Below, one piece after another: positions 1-8,512 of a stretch of 64,000 nucleotides of DNA. Each line of letters opens with the position of its first letter. Positions within the stretch are counted from its first letter, which is position 1. The notes under the pieces were generated by a model that saw nothing but the letters and a program-made list of their open reading frames with translations, searched no databases and was not told where the DNA came from. Origin of the DNA: Pseudomonadota bacterium (lineage in GTDB: Bacteria; Bdellovibrionota; Bacteriovoracia; Bacteriovoracales; Bacteriovoracaceae); contig JAIYDL010000018.1 in the NCBI GenBank assembly GCA_027487515.1, positions 1 to 64,000 of the forward strand. Direction: 5' to 3'. Made by a program: the position numbers and the translations under genes.

Positions 1-44
1 GAAGCAGAGAGAGCGATGAGAGCAGCGAAAAGAAAAGTTTTCAT
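1..44 (-). CDS. partial secreted protein, N-terminus only
   Basis: Only the first 14 codons are in the window. They read as a basic then hydrophobic signal peptide start (MKTFLFAALIALSA), and the rest lies beyond base 1. The start is supported by a very strong ribosome binding site, AGGAGG, about 6 bases upstream on the minus strand (near 53-58). The mature protein is unknown. Bases 45-187 hold no gene; an AT-rich stretch near 100-115 could supply a minus-strand -10 element. Confidence 0.6.
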   Translation of the reverse strand, partial: MKTFLFAALIALSA

Positions 45-187
45 GTTATCCTCCTCAGGATGTTTATGATGAGAATCTTTTGATTCCCGTGTTTTGTGAG
101 GATAATATAATCTGACTCGGCGCAGCTTTCGAGTTATATATTTTGCGCAAGATGATTTTTGGGGAGATAGAGCATTTCTACTTCTAG

Positions 188-496
188 CTAACTGAATTTC
201 GGGGGCTTTCGTTTCGTGCCTTGAGTGCCACACTTATTTTTAAGGCAAAAAACTTTGTAGGGAGTCCCAGGGGCAGAAGGGGAAGCCTCTCTCCGAAGGC
301 AGTTTAAGCGAGCGTTCTCTCGCTGGTAATAGTCGGTTGCCACTTTTACAAAGGCCTTGGTCACCACCGCTTGCGCACAGTCGTAATCGATGTGCACGCA
401 GTCGGAGTCTTGGAAGCATCGAAACCAAGTATCGTTTGGTTTTAACTCACTCGCCAGAGTAACGACGCCAAAGAGGAGTACGAGGAGAGGTACCAT
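188..496 (-). CDS. small secreted cysteine-containing protein, function unknown
   Basis: About 102 residues. It starts with a hydrophobic signal peptide (MVPLLVLLFGVVTLAS), and the mature part carries five cysteines (FRCFQDSDC, DYDCAQ, LNCLR, VFCLKNKC region), which suggests an exported protein held by disulfides. A TTG six bases further upstream is in frame, but the ATG at 496 sits right behind the signal sequence and is preferred. It follows the stop of the upstream gene by only a few bases, so the two are probably co-transcribed and translationally coupled. No family recognised. Confidence 0.6.
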   Translation of the reverse strand: MVPLLVLLFGVVTLASELKPNDTWFRCFQDSDCVHIDYDCAQAVVTKAFVKVATDYYQRENARLNCLRREASPSAPGTPYKVFCLKNKCGTQGTKRKPPKFS

Positions 497-502
497 GGCC
501 AA

Positions 503-1318
503 TCACTGTGGGCTCGTCCGAGGCGCGACTCGGTAGCGATCTCCGGTTTGTTCGTATTGGATTTCTTTGCCACTCGATCGGTTTGCGTTGTTCACGGCAC
601 GGATTTCGTCGATCCTGCGCCGGAAGCAGATATGTGCCTCAGATAGAAGAATGCATAGGTCGTTGATACTCCGGGGGCCGCAGCTGCTCCTTCTCCGGTC
701 AGCGATTCCATTGTAGGTCTCGACTAAGTCTTCAATGGTGGCCTCATCTCCTCGCTCGCATCTCTCTTTGAGCTCGACCGCGAAGCTAATGTTTTCTCCA
801 TTTACGATGAGTACGGTCCCGATTGCCCCTACGACCATCCCTACGAGAAGAACGCCGAAGGGGAGAGCGTGAGCTTCACTGATGAAGAGACTTAAAACGC
901 TTGCACTTCTTCTCTGAGAGGAACTCTCAATTTCATCGATGAGTTCTTCGAAACTCATCGATGCGGGGATCCGTGTTTCTTTCTTCCCCCAAAGAAGCGT
1001 GATCTCTTGGGTCTGTGAAATTTTAAAGCGAATGTTTCTTTCTGCATCGATCACGATCTCTCGACCGTCAATTGAAATCGGCGGTAGCTTTTCTTCTAGG
1101 AACTTCTTTTCTTTGAGGTAGTTTTCTAGCTTCCGACCGTACTCTGGTGATGCCTGCTTAACATCCGCTGCGATGTCGCTGAAAGTCTTGTAGCTCTTGA
1201 GTTTTGCCGCCATGACTTTGTGGAGGTCAACTTTCGCGGGCACACTGGCGTGAATGTCAGGACTTCCGATGAGGACGAAGGTGATGACGAACGAGCATAA
1301 TCGGTAGAGAAATTGCAT
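503..1318 (-). CDS. hypothetical secreted or membrane-associated protein
   Basis: About 271 residues from the ATG at 1318, which begins a clear signal peptide (MQFLYRLCSFVITFVLIG...HAS). The longer in-frame extension to 1438 would put 40 charged residues before the signal peptide and is rejected. A second hydrophobic stretch (LPFGVLLVGMVVGAIGTVL), about 150 residues in, is a likely transmembrane helix. The C-terminal part has four cysteines (ERCERG, SSCGP, LCILL, HICF). It lies just upstream of the small cysteine protein at 188-496, probably in one transcript. Function not recognised. Confidence 0.65.
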   Translation of the reverse strand: MQFLYRLCSFVITFVLIGSPDIHASVPAKVDLHKVMAAKLKSYKTFSDIAADVKQASPEYGRKLENYLKEKKFLEEKLPPISIDGREIVIDAERNIRFKISQTQEITLLWGKKETRIPASMSFEELIDEIESSSQRRSASVLSLFISEAHALPFGVLLVGMVVGAIGTVLIVNGENISFAVELKERCERGDEATIEDLVETYNGIADRRRSSCGPRSINDLCILLSEAHICFRRRIDEIRAVNNANRSSGKEIQYEQTGDRYRVAPRTSPQ

Positions 1319-1403
1319 GTGATACCTCACTCTTGAGCGTATCGGATCTGTTCCGGATTCTATAAGGAGGCCCCCGGGGTACCTGACGGGAGCATTCAGG
1401 TGC

Positions 1404-2387
1404 TCAGAGCGAAACCTTGAGCGCGACTCTTTTCTCAACTTCTCCCTTCTTCGTTTTCAGCGGAGATCCTAGGGACTCATCGAGGATCTGGATCTCCCGC
1501 AGGACCTGCTTCAAAGCTTCGAAGGTCTTCTTCGTCACGGTATCTTGATTGACACTCATCCGGAGCTGCATCTGGACGACGTGCATGTCGGTCACCTGGA
1601 AAAGTTTTAGTTTCCCAAGCCTTAGCTCTTCGGCCACGGTCACGAGAGGGAGGAAGGCGAGGTGCTCGGAATTCCGAAGGATCGCCTTGGACGTCGTGGC
1701 GGTTTGTGATTCGTGGCCGATCTTTCGCTCTGACCATTTCAAAGGAAAGATATCATCCGATCGCTCCACGCGGTCATTCTGAAGAAAGGAAGCACCCACG
1801 AAGGGATACTTCTGAGTTTGTTTCACTCGGATTCGCTCCGGGAGGGGATGGTCAATGTTTCCGACCAGGCCCCAGGTAACGGTCGATGCGTTCTCGGAGA
1901 TCCAGCTGCTGGGCCAGTTCCATCGCTCGAGGTGGACCGCCACATCGACGGTGCCTGCGAGGGCCGCCTTAAAGAGATCCGACGGGGAGGAGTCCAAGAA
2001 GCGGAAGCGGGTTCCGAGCTTCGGGATGGGGGAGCGCGTGAGTGCCTCGGCAATGAGAGAAGTGAGAAACCCCCGGGAAGAGAGTGTCACGACGGGGTAC
2101 TTCGCAAACTCGGACTCAACGCGCTTGAGGGAGTCGATTTTTTTAAAGTGCCCGATGATCTCCTTCGCCAGGGATACCGCGTCTCTTCCCTCGGAGGTGA
2201 GATCAAGCCCCCGTTTCGTTCTCAGCGCGATGGGAAAGCCGATCGCCTCCTCCAAGTCCTGGATCAATCGAGTGATGGCCGCAGGATCCATGCGGTTCTT
2301 CCGCGCGAGGTCCCGGACTCCGCTGACCTCTCCGAGCTGGGAGAGGAGGTCAATCTGTTGGAGCGTGAAATCTTTTAAGACGAGCAT
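1404..2387 (-). CDS. LysR-family transcriptional regulator
   Basis: 327 residues, the usual LysR length. The N-terminus is a winged helix-turn-helix (FTLQQIDLLSQLGEVSGVRD, then a recognition helix around AAITRLIQDLEEAIGFPI and a wing at RTKRGLDLTSEG), followed by a periplasmic-binding-protein-like effector domain from about residue 95. It diverges from the fasciclin gene at 2526, and a perfect 7-7-7 palindrome with T-N11-A geometry sits between them (2413-2433). LysR proteins usually regulate the divergent neighbour and themselves, so fasciclin and possibly the his genes behind it are the likely targets. The effector cannot be told from sequence. Confidence 0.9.
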   Translation of the reverse strand: MLVLKDFTLQQIDLLSQLGEVSGVRDLARKNRMDPAAITRLIQDLEEAIGFPIALRTKRGLDLTSEGRDAVSLAKEIIGHFKKIDSLKRVESEFAKYPVVTLSSRGFLTSLIAEALTRSPIPKLGTRFRFLDSSPSDLFKAALAGTVDVAVHLERWNWPSSWISENASTVTWGLVGNIDHPLPERIRVKQTQKYPFVGASFLQNDRVERSDDIFPLKWSERKIGHESQTATTSKAILRNSEHLAFLPLVTVAEELRLGKLKLFQVTDMHVVQMQLRMSVNQDTVTKKTFEALKQVLREIQILDESLGSPLKTKKGEVEKRVALKVSL

Positions 2388-2412
2388 GTGCCTACCCTAG
2401 TCGACGGAAGAG

Positions 2413-2433
2413 GTGTTGTCAAATCCACAACAC
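2413..2433. promoter_or_regulatory. candidate LysR operator palindrome
   Basis: Perfect inverted repeat GTGTTGT - 7 bases - ACAACAC. T2417 and A2429 give the T-N11-A core typical of LysR sites. It lies 26 bases upstream of the lysR-type ATG (2387) and about 90 bases upstream of the divergent fasciclin start, where an autoregulatory LysR site is expected. Binding is inferred, not shown. Confidence 0.6.
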
Positions 2434-2525
2434 TCGTTGCCCCGAAATCAATATCAGAAGTCCTCCCGGTGGGAGAAAACCTCTTCCACGGAGTTACTAA
2501 CAAACTCTAAAACTTTGGAGGTTCT

Positions 2526-3014
2526 ATGAAGTATTTGCTTAACGGTTTTCTCACCCTCGTTCTCGGATCCATGCTCTCGACTCAGGCGCTGGCCTCGAAC
2601 CGCACCGACGATAAAAGTATCGTCGAAATCGCGGTCTCGGCGGGGAGCTTCGGCACCCTCGTGACAGCGCTCAAGGCCGCGGACCTGGTGGAAACGCTTT
2701 CCGGGAAAGGGCCGTTTACGGTCTTTGCTCCGACCGACGCTGCGTTCGCGAAGCTTCCGGCCGGAACGATCGACTTCCTCCTCGCGAACAAGGACAAGCT
2801 CACGGAGGTCCTCGTGTACCACGTCGTCGATGGAAAGCGCTCTCCGAAGTCGCTGGTGGCGGAGAGGTTCCCGAAGACCCTCCTCGGCAAGGAAGTGGAA
2901 GTTCGAGGCAACGCCTACCGGGTGCTTTCGATCAACGATTCTCTGGTCATCGGGAAGCCGATTCAGGCGTCAAACGGCATCATCTACGTCATCGATTCCG
3001 TGCTCATTCCTTAG
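2526..3014 (+). CDS. secreted fasciclin (FAS1) domain protein
   Basis: 162 residues: a signal peptide (to about residue 23, ...TQALAS) then one FAS1 domain. The two FAS1 signature regions are visible: FTVFAPTDAAFAKLP near residue 65, and the YHVVDGKRS element followed by a C-terminal NGIIYVIDSVLIP. FAS1 proteins are cell-surface or periplasmic adhesion-type proteins. The ribosome binding site is GGAGG, 5-6 bases before the ATG. It diverges from a LysR regulator. Only a terminator-like hairpin and about a dozen bases separate it from hisG. Confidence 0.92.
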   Translation: MKYLLNGFLTLVLGSMLSTQALASNRTDDKSIVEIAVSAGSFGTLVTALKAADLVETLSGKGPFTVFAPTDAAFAKLPAGTIDFLLANKDKLTEVLVYHVVDGKRSPKSLVAERFPKTLLGKEVEVRGNAYRVLSINDSLVIGKPIQASNGIIYVIDSVLIP

Positions 3015-3021
3015 TTCATCC

Positions 3022-3054
3022 AAAGAGGCGGGGCCTAGGTCCTGCCTCTTTTTT
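3022..3054 (+). terminator. intrinsic terminator or attenuator immediately before hisG
   Basis: AAAGAGGC (3022-3029) pairs perfectly with GCCTCTTT (3044-3051), an inner GG/CC pairing extends the stem, and the T tract runs to 3054. The hisG ribosome binding site (AAAGGA, 3055-3060) starts at once after the T tract, so there is no room for a promoter between this hairpin and hisG. Confidence 0.75.
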
Positions 3055-3066
3055 AAAGGACAGTTT

Positions 3067-3936
3067 ATGTTACGACTTGCGGTGCAAAAAAGTGGTCGCC
3101 TGACTCGGGGGGCCCTGGATCTTCTCAAACGCGGAGGATTCGAGTTCGAAGAAAAATCCACCGGCCTCATCAATCCCTGCAAAAATTTTCCCCTGGAACT
3201 CCTTCTCCTCCGGGATGAGGACATTCCCGAAGCCGTGAGTGCGGGAGCGGCAGATCTCGGAATCGTAGGATCCAACGTGCTCGAGGACTACGAACTCCGT
3301 GGGCCAGCGGAGAGGGCCGAGCGACTCCTCTCTTTACCCTTCTCGAGCTGCCGACTGAGCCTCGCTGTCCCTACCAAATGTGGCTTCGAGGTTCTGACCG
3401 ATCTTAAGGGGAAGAGAATCGCAACCTCATACCCTTCCATCCTCGCCCATTTTTCTGAGGCCCATGATCTCTCGCTCCTCCCTGTCCTTTTGAATGGGAG
3501 CGTCGAGGTGGCCCCAGCTCTCGGTCTTAGCGACGGCATCTTCGATCTGGTCTCTACCGGGGAAACGCTCAAGCAAAATAATCTCCGCGAATTCTACAAG
3601 GTGCTTGAATGTAATCCGCTCCTCATCTCAAGACCCCTTGGTCGTGGCGCCAAAGCAGGGCTGCGGGACGCTCTCATCTCTCGGCTCAACTCGGCCATCA
3701 ACTCACAGACAAACCGCTACCTCGTCTTCAATGCTCCGAAGTCGAACCTCGACTCCATCCTTCGGGATCTGCCCTCCATCGACGGGCCTACGTTGATGGA
3801 ACTCGCCAACGACTTCAGCAAGGTGGCCATCCACACTGTGGTTAAAAAAGATCAGCTCTGGAAGACGATCTCCGCGATCCAGGCCCTCGGGGCCACCGGA
3901 GTTTTAAGTTTCTCCATGGAAGCGCAGATCAACTAA
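3067..3936 (+). CDS. hisG: ATP phosphoribosyltransferase (long form)
   Basis: First step of histidine synthesis: joins ATP and PRPP. 289 residues, matching the long HisG form with a C-terminal ferredoxin-like regulatory domain (from about residue 215, ...TNRYLVFNAPKSNLDSIL to LSFSMEAQ) that normally binds histidine for feedback inhibition. The N-terminal start LRLAVQKSGRLTRGALDLL and the DLGIVGSNVLEDYEL motif are characteristic. The ATG at 3067 is chosen because it has AAAGGA upstream and begins the conserved MLRLAVQKSGRL; the reading frame is open further back into the fasciclin gene but without homology. First gene of the his operon; hisD follows after 11 bases. Confidence 0.96.
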   Translation: MLRLAVQKSGRLTRGALDLLKRGGFEFEEKSTGLINPCKNFPLELLLLRDEDIPEAVSAGAADLGIVGSNVLEDYELRGPAERAERLLSLPFSSCRLSLAVPTKCGFEVLTDLKGKRIATSYPSILAHFSEAHDLSLLPVLLNGSVEVAPALGLSDGIFDLVSTGETLKQNNLREFYKVLECNPLLISRPLGRGAKAGLRDALISRLNSAINSQTNRYLVFNAPKSNLDSILRDLPSIDGPTLMELANDFSKVAIHTVVKKDQLWKTISAIQALGATGVLSFSMEAQIN

Positions 3937-3947
3937 AGGAGGAGTCT

Positions 3948-5201
3948 ATGAAAGTGTATACGGCTTCAGAATTCACTCGGTCCATTTCAACGCGCCAGGG
4001 AGTGTGTGCGTTTTCTGAGCTCGTCGCCATGAATCGGATCCTTGAAAAAGTCATTCGCGACGGAGATGATGCGCTCAATGCCTTTGCCAGAGACTTCAAC
4101 GAAGGCGCGGTTCAGGCCTACTCCCGGGAGGCGCTTGAACCGTTCTGGAAGGGGCTTGGGCCAGAGATCAAGCGCTCGCTCCTTTACTCAATCGAGAATC
4201 TCAAGCGCGGCCACTCCTTTGAGGCGTCGTCTTCACTCATCATAAATCGTCAGCGCGGTGACGTGGAAATTTCCGGAAGGATTCTCCCGATCGAGCGGGT
4301 GGGTATCTACGTCCCGAACGGTCTGGCCCCCTTACCATCAACCATTCTGATGGGGGCAATCCCGGCCAAAATCGCGGGGACTTCCTTCGTTCTGGCGAGC
4401 TTCGCCGCTGGAATCGATGGACCTAATCCGCTTCTCATGGGTGCAGCCTTCGCGGCCGGTGTCGATCAGGTCGTCACCGTCGGTGGACCGCAAGCGATCA
4501 TGGCACTTGCCGTGGGCACCACCACTGTTCCCAAAGTCGATCTCATCGTCGGGCCCGGCGGCCAGCGGGTGACGGCCGCCAAAGCGCTGGTTTCTGCCCT
4601 GGGGCTCGTGGGTATCGACATGCTCGCAGGCCCGAGTGAGGTTTGTATCATCGCCGACGGCTCCACTCCGGTGGTCTGGACCGCCGCGGATCTCCTCTCG
4701 CAAATGGAGCACGGGGTGAGCTCCTCGGCCTACCTCATCACGGACCGGCCAGAGCTGATCCAAGAAGTCCGCTCGAGTGTCGTGGACCTTCTCCAAGAGC
4801 ACAACTTCAACGCCTCGATGTCTCAGCTCATCGCAGTCCTGGTGACGGATGAACGCGAGGCGATGGCGATGGCGAATCTCCTTGCCCCGGAGCATCTTCT
4901 GATCCAAACCCGCGATCCCGAGGTTTCTCTCTCCAGGCTCCAGTCTGCGGGCTCGGTTTTCTTGGGCCCGTACAGCGCTGAAGCGTTCGGTGACTACTCC
5001 AGTGGAACGAATCACGTCCTGCCGACCAGCGGACAGGCGCGAATTCGCGGAGGTCTCAGTGTGAACGACTTTCAAAAAAGAGTCAGCGTTCAGAGAGTCT
5101 CGTCCCAGGGAGCGAAGGAACTCGCACCCCATGTCGAGCTCCTCGCGCGGGAAGAGGGACTCTCCGCTCACCGGTTTGCAAGTGTCGTGAGGCGATCATG
5201 A
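3948..5201 (+). CDS. hisD: histidinol dehydrogenase
   Basis: Oxidises L-histidinol to histidine in two NAD-dependent steps with a catalytic zinc. 417 residues, normal length. Family motifs are present: IYVPNGLAPLPSTILMGAIP, VGPGGQRVTAAKAL, GPSEVCIIAD, the zinc-ligand region (SQMEHGVSSSAYLI), the catalytic pair in ANLLAPEHLLIQ and the C-terminal SGTNHVLPT. The ribosome binding site is AAAGGAGGAG before the ATG. It overlaps hisC by 4 bases (ATGA), so translation is coupled. Confidence 0.97.
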   Translation: MKVYTASEFTRSISTRQGVCAFSELVAMNRILEKVIRDGDDALNAFARDFNEGAVQAYSREALEPFWKGLGPEIKRSLLYSIENLKRGHSFEASSSLIINRQRGDVEISGRILPIERVGIYVPNGLAPLPSTILMGAIPAKIAGTSFVLASFAAGIDGPNPLLMGAAFAAGVDQVVTVGGPQAIMALAVGTTTVPKVDLIVGPGGQRVTAAKALVSALGLVGIDMLAGPSEVCIIADGSTPVVWTAADLLSQMEHGVSSSAYLITDRPELIQEVRSSVVDLLQEHNFNASMSQLIAVLVTDEREAMAMANLLAPEHLLIQTRDPEVSLSRLQSAGSVFLGPYSAEAFGDYSSGTNHVLPTSGQARIRGGLSVNDFQKRVSVQRVSSQGAKELAPHVELLAREEGLSAHRFASVVRRS

Positions 5202-6199
5202 ACGTGCGAAGTGATAGGCTAACTAAATATGTTTCCGCCAGATCTCTGGGCGCTGAAGGCGCGATCCTTTTAGACGCGAACGAGGCACAAACCGGGAGCG
5301 AACTAAGATCTTACGGAATTCAGCAGAACCGTGAGCTCCTGGGTCTCTTGGCGCGGAACTACCAAGTCGGCGACGCGACTGTCCTTTACGACCGTGGCCT
5401 GGACGAGATCATCTCGCTGATCCTCAGGGCCACCTGCGATGCAGGGTCTCGGGTACGGATCTTCACTCCGACTTACGGCATGTACGCCGTCGAGGCCGAG
5501 GCCCAAGGAGTCGCTGTCGAACGAGTTGCGCTCCGGCCTGACGGGCGTCTTGACCTTGAAGAGATCTCTCAGAATCCTGGAACCCCGTCTCTCGTCATAC
5601 TCTGCCGCCCGAATAATCCTCTCGGAACGGTGGATTCGGTTTCCTCGGTCATCGAACTCCTCGAAACCTACCGTGGGATTTGTCCGGTCTTCATCGACGA
5701 AGCCTATGCGGAATTTACTCCCGATACGGCACTCGATTACCGGAAACTCATCGAGGAGTACGACGTTGTCTTCGGAAGAACCTTTTCCAAGGCCTATGGT
5801 CTGGCCGGTTTGCGGTTCGGCTGCGCCCTCGCTGCTCCCCGGTGGATCTCGCGCCTCTCTGTGGTGCAACGGCCCTACCCGGTCTCTCGGTTGGTGGAGT
5901 CCTTTATCCTTTCTCACTTCGAGAGCACCATTCGTCCGAGCGCGGAAAGAAACATCGAGTCCATGCTCGACGCTCGACCTCGCTGGCAAAAAGCTCTCTC
6001 CGATCTCTTGGTTCTTACTCCGCTTCCGAGTCACGCAAATTTTCTTTGCTTCCAGACTCTCCAAGCGCAAAAGATCTATGCGAGGTTCCGATCCGGAGGA
6101 GTCGTGGTGCGTTTCTTTGAACCTGATCTCCTCCGGATCACGGTCGGGACCGACACTCAATTGAACCGAATCGAAGAGCTTCTCGGAAGTCCTCTATGA
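5198..6199 (+). CDS. hisC: histidinol-phosphate aminotransferase
   Basis: PLP-dependent class I/II aminotransferase making histidinol phosphate from imidazole-acetol phosphate. 333 residues, slightly short for HisC (about 350). Motifs: RPNNPLGTVDS (asparagine contact to PLP), VFIDEAYAEF (aspartate to the pyridine nitrogen), and FSKAYGLAGLRFG with the Schiff-base lysine. The C-terminus has the substrate-binding VVVRFFEPDLLRITVG. Overlaps both hisD and hisB by 4 bases at ATGA. Its operon position removes doubt about which aminotransferase it is. Confidence 0.95.
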   Translation: MNVRSDRLTKYVSARSLGAEGAILLDANEAQTGSELRSYGIQQNRELLGLLARNYQVGDATVLYDRGLDEIISLILRATCDAGSRVRIFTPTYGMYAVEAEAQGVAVERVALRPDGRLDLEEISQNPGTPSLVILCRPNNPLGTVDSVSSVIELLETYRGICPVFIDEAYAEFTPDTALDYRKLIEEYDVVFGRTFSKAYGLAGLRFGCALAAPRWISRLSVVQRPYPVSRLVESFILSHFESTIRPSAERNIESMLDARPRWQKALSDLLVLTPLPSHANFLCFQTLQAQKIYARFRSGGVVVRFFEPDLLRITVGTDTQLNRIEELLGSPL

Positions 6200-7260
6200 C
6201 AAAACTCAAAGATAAATACGCCATCCTTGACCGGGACGGGACCATCCTCGTCGAGCCCTTCGATAAGCAGGTGGACTCGGTTGCGAAGTTCTCCTTCAAG
6301 CTCGGTGTGATCGAGGCCCTGATCGGACTCAAGGCCGAAGGCTATAAGTTCATCCTCATCACGAACCAAGACGGTCTCGGGACTTCCTCGTTTCCGACCG
6401 AGGCCTACCGCGAGGTCAATGACCTCATGCTCGGGGTCCTTCGTTCTTGTGGAATCGTCTTCGAGGCGGTCTGTGTTTGCCCTCACTTCGCAGCTGAGAG
6501 CTGTGGCTGCCGAAAGCCGAGTCCTTCACTCTTACCCCTCCACATCCGAGAGGGTCACTTTGATAAAGCGAGCTCGTTTTTGGTGGGGGACAGAGATTGT
6601 GACTTAGAGCTCGCTCAGACCCTCGGGATCCGTGGATTAAGTTGCGCCACGAAGGACTGGAGCGAACTCATGAAAACCCGTGATCAGTCCCGGGCGTGGT
6701 GCTTCGAGCGCGTAACCAGTGAAACGGCGGTGAGAGTTCGCCTCAGCAACGCCAGTGCTAAAAATGAGATCCGGACCACACTGCCATTTTTCGACCACAT
6801 GCTCGATGCTCTGTTTCGGTTCTCCGGTCTCTCCGTTGCCATCGAGGCCACCGGAGACACGGACGTCGGAGACCATCACTTAATCGAAGACGTTGCCATC
6901 TCCGTAGGTCAGGTCCTCGCCAGTCGGGCCAGTGACAAGCGTGGGATTCAGCGCTTCTCCCAGTGGACCCCCATGGATGAGAGCTTGAGTAAGATCAGTC
7001 TTGATCTCTCCGGACGGCCCTCCTTTGAGTTCGTCGGGGCCTTCCCCCGAGACACCATCGGGGGGATTGACACGGAAATGCTCGTGCACTTTTTTAAAAC
7101 CCTGGCCTTCGAAATGAGGATCACTGTGCACATCGAACTCTCGGGCCTTAACACTCACCATCAGTGCGAAGCCCTCTTTAAGGGATTTGGCCTGGCCCTC
7201 CGGAGAGCTCTTCGATCCACGGGCCCGGGGCTTGTACCCTCCACCAAAGGAGTCTTGTGA
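6196..7260 (+). CDS. hisB: fused histidinol-phosphatase / imidazoleglycerol-phosphate dehydratase
   Basis: Bifunctional HisB of the enterobacterial type, 354 residues. Residues 1 to about 165 are a HAD phosphatase: nucleophile motif LDRDGT at residues 11-16, ITNQDGLGTSSF, the zinc-binding run CVCPHFAAESCGCRKP, and GDRDCDLE. From about residue 170 it is IGP dehydratase, with its metal histidines in FFDHMLDALFRFSG, GDHHLIEDVAISVGQ and the C-terminal NTHHQCEALFKGFG. Overlaps hisC by 4 bases; hisH begins at the GTG that overlaps its TGA. Confidence 0.96.
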   Translation: MTKLKDKYAILDRDGTILVEPFDKQVDSVAKFSFKLGVIEALIGLKAEGYKFILITNQDGLGTSSFPTEAYREVNDLMLGVLRSCGIVFEAVCVCPHFAAESCGCRKPSPSLLPLHIREGHFDKASSFLVGDRDCDLELAQTLGIRGLSCATKDWSELMKTRDQSRAWCFERVTSETAVRVRLSNASAKNEIRTTLPFFDHMLDALFRFSGLSVAIEATGDTDVGDHHLIEDVAISVGQVLASRASDKRGIQRFSQWTPMDESLSKISLDLSGRPSFEFVGAFPRDTIGGIDTEMLVHFFKTLAFEMRITVHIELSGLNTHHQCEALFKGFGLALRRALRSTGPGLVPSTKGVL

Positions 7261-7805
7261 AGACGATCATCAAAACACCCTTCTCCAATGCTTTATCCTT
7301 GGCCGCAAGCCTTGACCGTCTGGGGATTCCGAATCAGAGTGTGACCCTGCCGCTTGACGTTAGCGCCGATACCACCCATCTCCTGTTCCCGGGGGTCGGA
7401 CATGCCGGCAAGATGCTGGCCTTCCTGCGTGACAATGGTTGGGACCAGTTCATCCGAGAGACGACGCTGCCCTTCATGGGGATCTGTTTGGGCTTTCAGG
7501 TGCTGTTTGATTTCCTCGAAGAAGGGGAGTGCGAGGGCCTGGGGATCTTCGACGGCCGAGTGGGGAAACTTGCCCTCAAGCCCCTGCCGCACATGGGCTG
7601 GGCGCGGGAGCGCGGGCATCCGGAGTATTACTACTTCGTGCACTCCTTCGGGGTCGCGACGTCCCAGGCCGCCACACATTACCTCGAAACTGATCTCCCG
7701 GTGGTGAGCCGTGCGCGGAGGAAGAATTTCTACGGCTGTCAGTTTCACCCGGAGCGCTCCTCGGAGACCGGGGCGAGGATTTTAAAGGAGTTTTTATGTT
7801 CGTGA
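7257..7805 (+). CDS. hisH: imidazole glycerol phosphate synthase, glutaminase subunit
   Basis: Class I glutamine amidotransferase that passes ammonia to HisF. 182 residues, shorter than most HisH (about 195-210); the usual N-terminal DYGMGN strand is replaced by the shorter IIKTPFSNALSLAASL. The catalytic triad is complete: Cys in FMGICLGFQVLF, and His and Glu in YGCQFHPERSS. It starts with GTG inside the hisB stop (GTGA), which agrees with the 4-base coupling used in this operon. It overlaps hisA by 10 bases. Confidence 0.94.
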   Translation: MKTIIKTPFSNALSLAASLDRLGIPNQSVTLPLDVSADTTHLLFPGVGHAGKMLAFLRDNGWDQFIRETTLPFMGICLGFQVLFDFLEEGECEGLGIFDGRVGKLALKPLPHMGWARERGHPEYYYFVHSFGVATSQAATHYLETDLPVVSRARRKNFYGCQFHPERSSETGARILKEFLCS

Positions 7806-8512
7806 TCCCGGCGATCGATGTCCTCGAGGGAAAGGTGGTGCGGCTTCGGAAAGGGGAGCGGAGTGAGAAGATTGTCCACGGTGAACTTCGACCAACTCTG
7901 GAGCGCTTCATTTCCGCAGGTGTCCGGCGAGTCCACGTGGTGGATCTCGACGGAGCGTTCGGGGCCCAGTCTGATCTCCTTGATCAACTTTCCGATTACC
8001 CGGACCTAAGGTTCCAAATCGGTGGGGGTCTTCGGAGTCTTGAGAAAATCCGGAAAGTCTTAGCGCGGCCTAATTTTGACGTGGTTCTTGGGAGTTTCTT
8101 GAGTCGCTCCGATGCGGAGGTGAGTGAGTTAGCCGCGCTCCCCGCCGAGCGAATGATCGCTGCTTTCGATGTCGTTTCAGAGTCAGGTCAGTATGTCGTT
8201 AAGGATCAAGGATGGACCCGAAGCACAAGGTATTCTCTTCCTCAGATTCTTCAAAAATACAGCTCCGTTAGTTTTCTGGGGATTCTCATGACGGACATTT
8301 CTCGAGACGGCCTTCCCCTGGGGCCAAATCTGGAGCTCTATCAAGAGGTCCTGAACCAAAACCCGAAGGTAAATCCCATCGCTTCCGGAGGGATCCGGGA
8401 TGCAGGAGATCTCGAGGCGCTTCGGAGAGTTGGGGTGACGTCGGCCGTCATCGGCAGAGGGCTGTACGAGGGCGCCGTTTCGTTACAAGAGGTGATCCGA
8501 TGGCAACAGTAA
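7796..8512 (+). CDS. hisA: phosphoribosylformimino-AICAR-P isomerase (HisA)
   Basis: Amadori isomerase of histidine synthesis, a TIM barrel of 238 residues. The general acid/base aspartates are visible: Asp in VIPAIDVLEGKVVRL near residue 7, and Asp in LMTDISRDGLPLGPN near residue 168. VVDLDGAFG, QIGGGLRS and the C-terminal phosphate site (IASGGIRDAGDLEAL, AVIGRGLYEG) are standard. The ribosome binding site AAAGGAG lies in the end of hisH. Overlaps hisF by 13 bases. Confidence 0.95.
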   Translation: MFVIPAIDVLEGKVVRLRKGERSEKIVHGELRPTLERFISAGVRRVHVVDLDGAFGAQSDLLDQLSDYPDLRFQIGGGLRSLEKIRKVLARPNFDVVLGSFLSRSDAEVSELAALPAERMIAAFDVVSESGQYVVKDQGWTRSTRYSLPQILQKYSSVSFLGILMTDISRDGLPLGPNLELYQEVLNQNPKVNPIASGGIRDAGDLEALRRVGVTSAVIGRGLYEGAVSLQEVIRWQQ

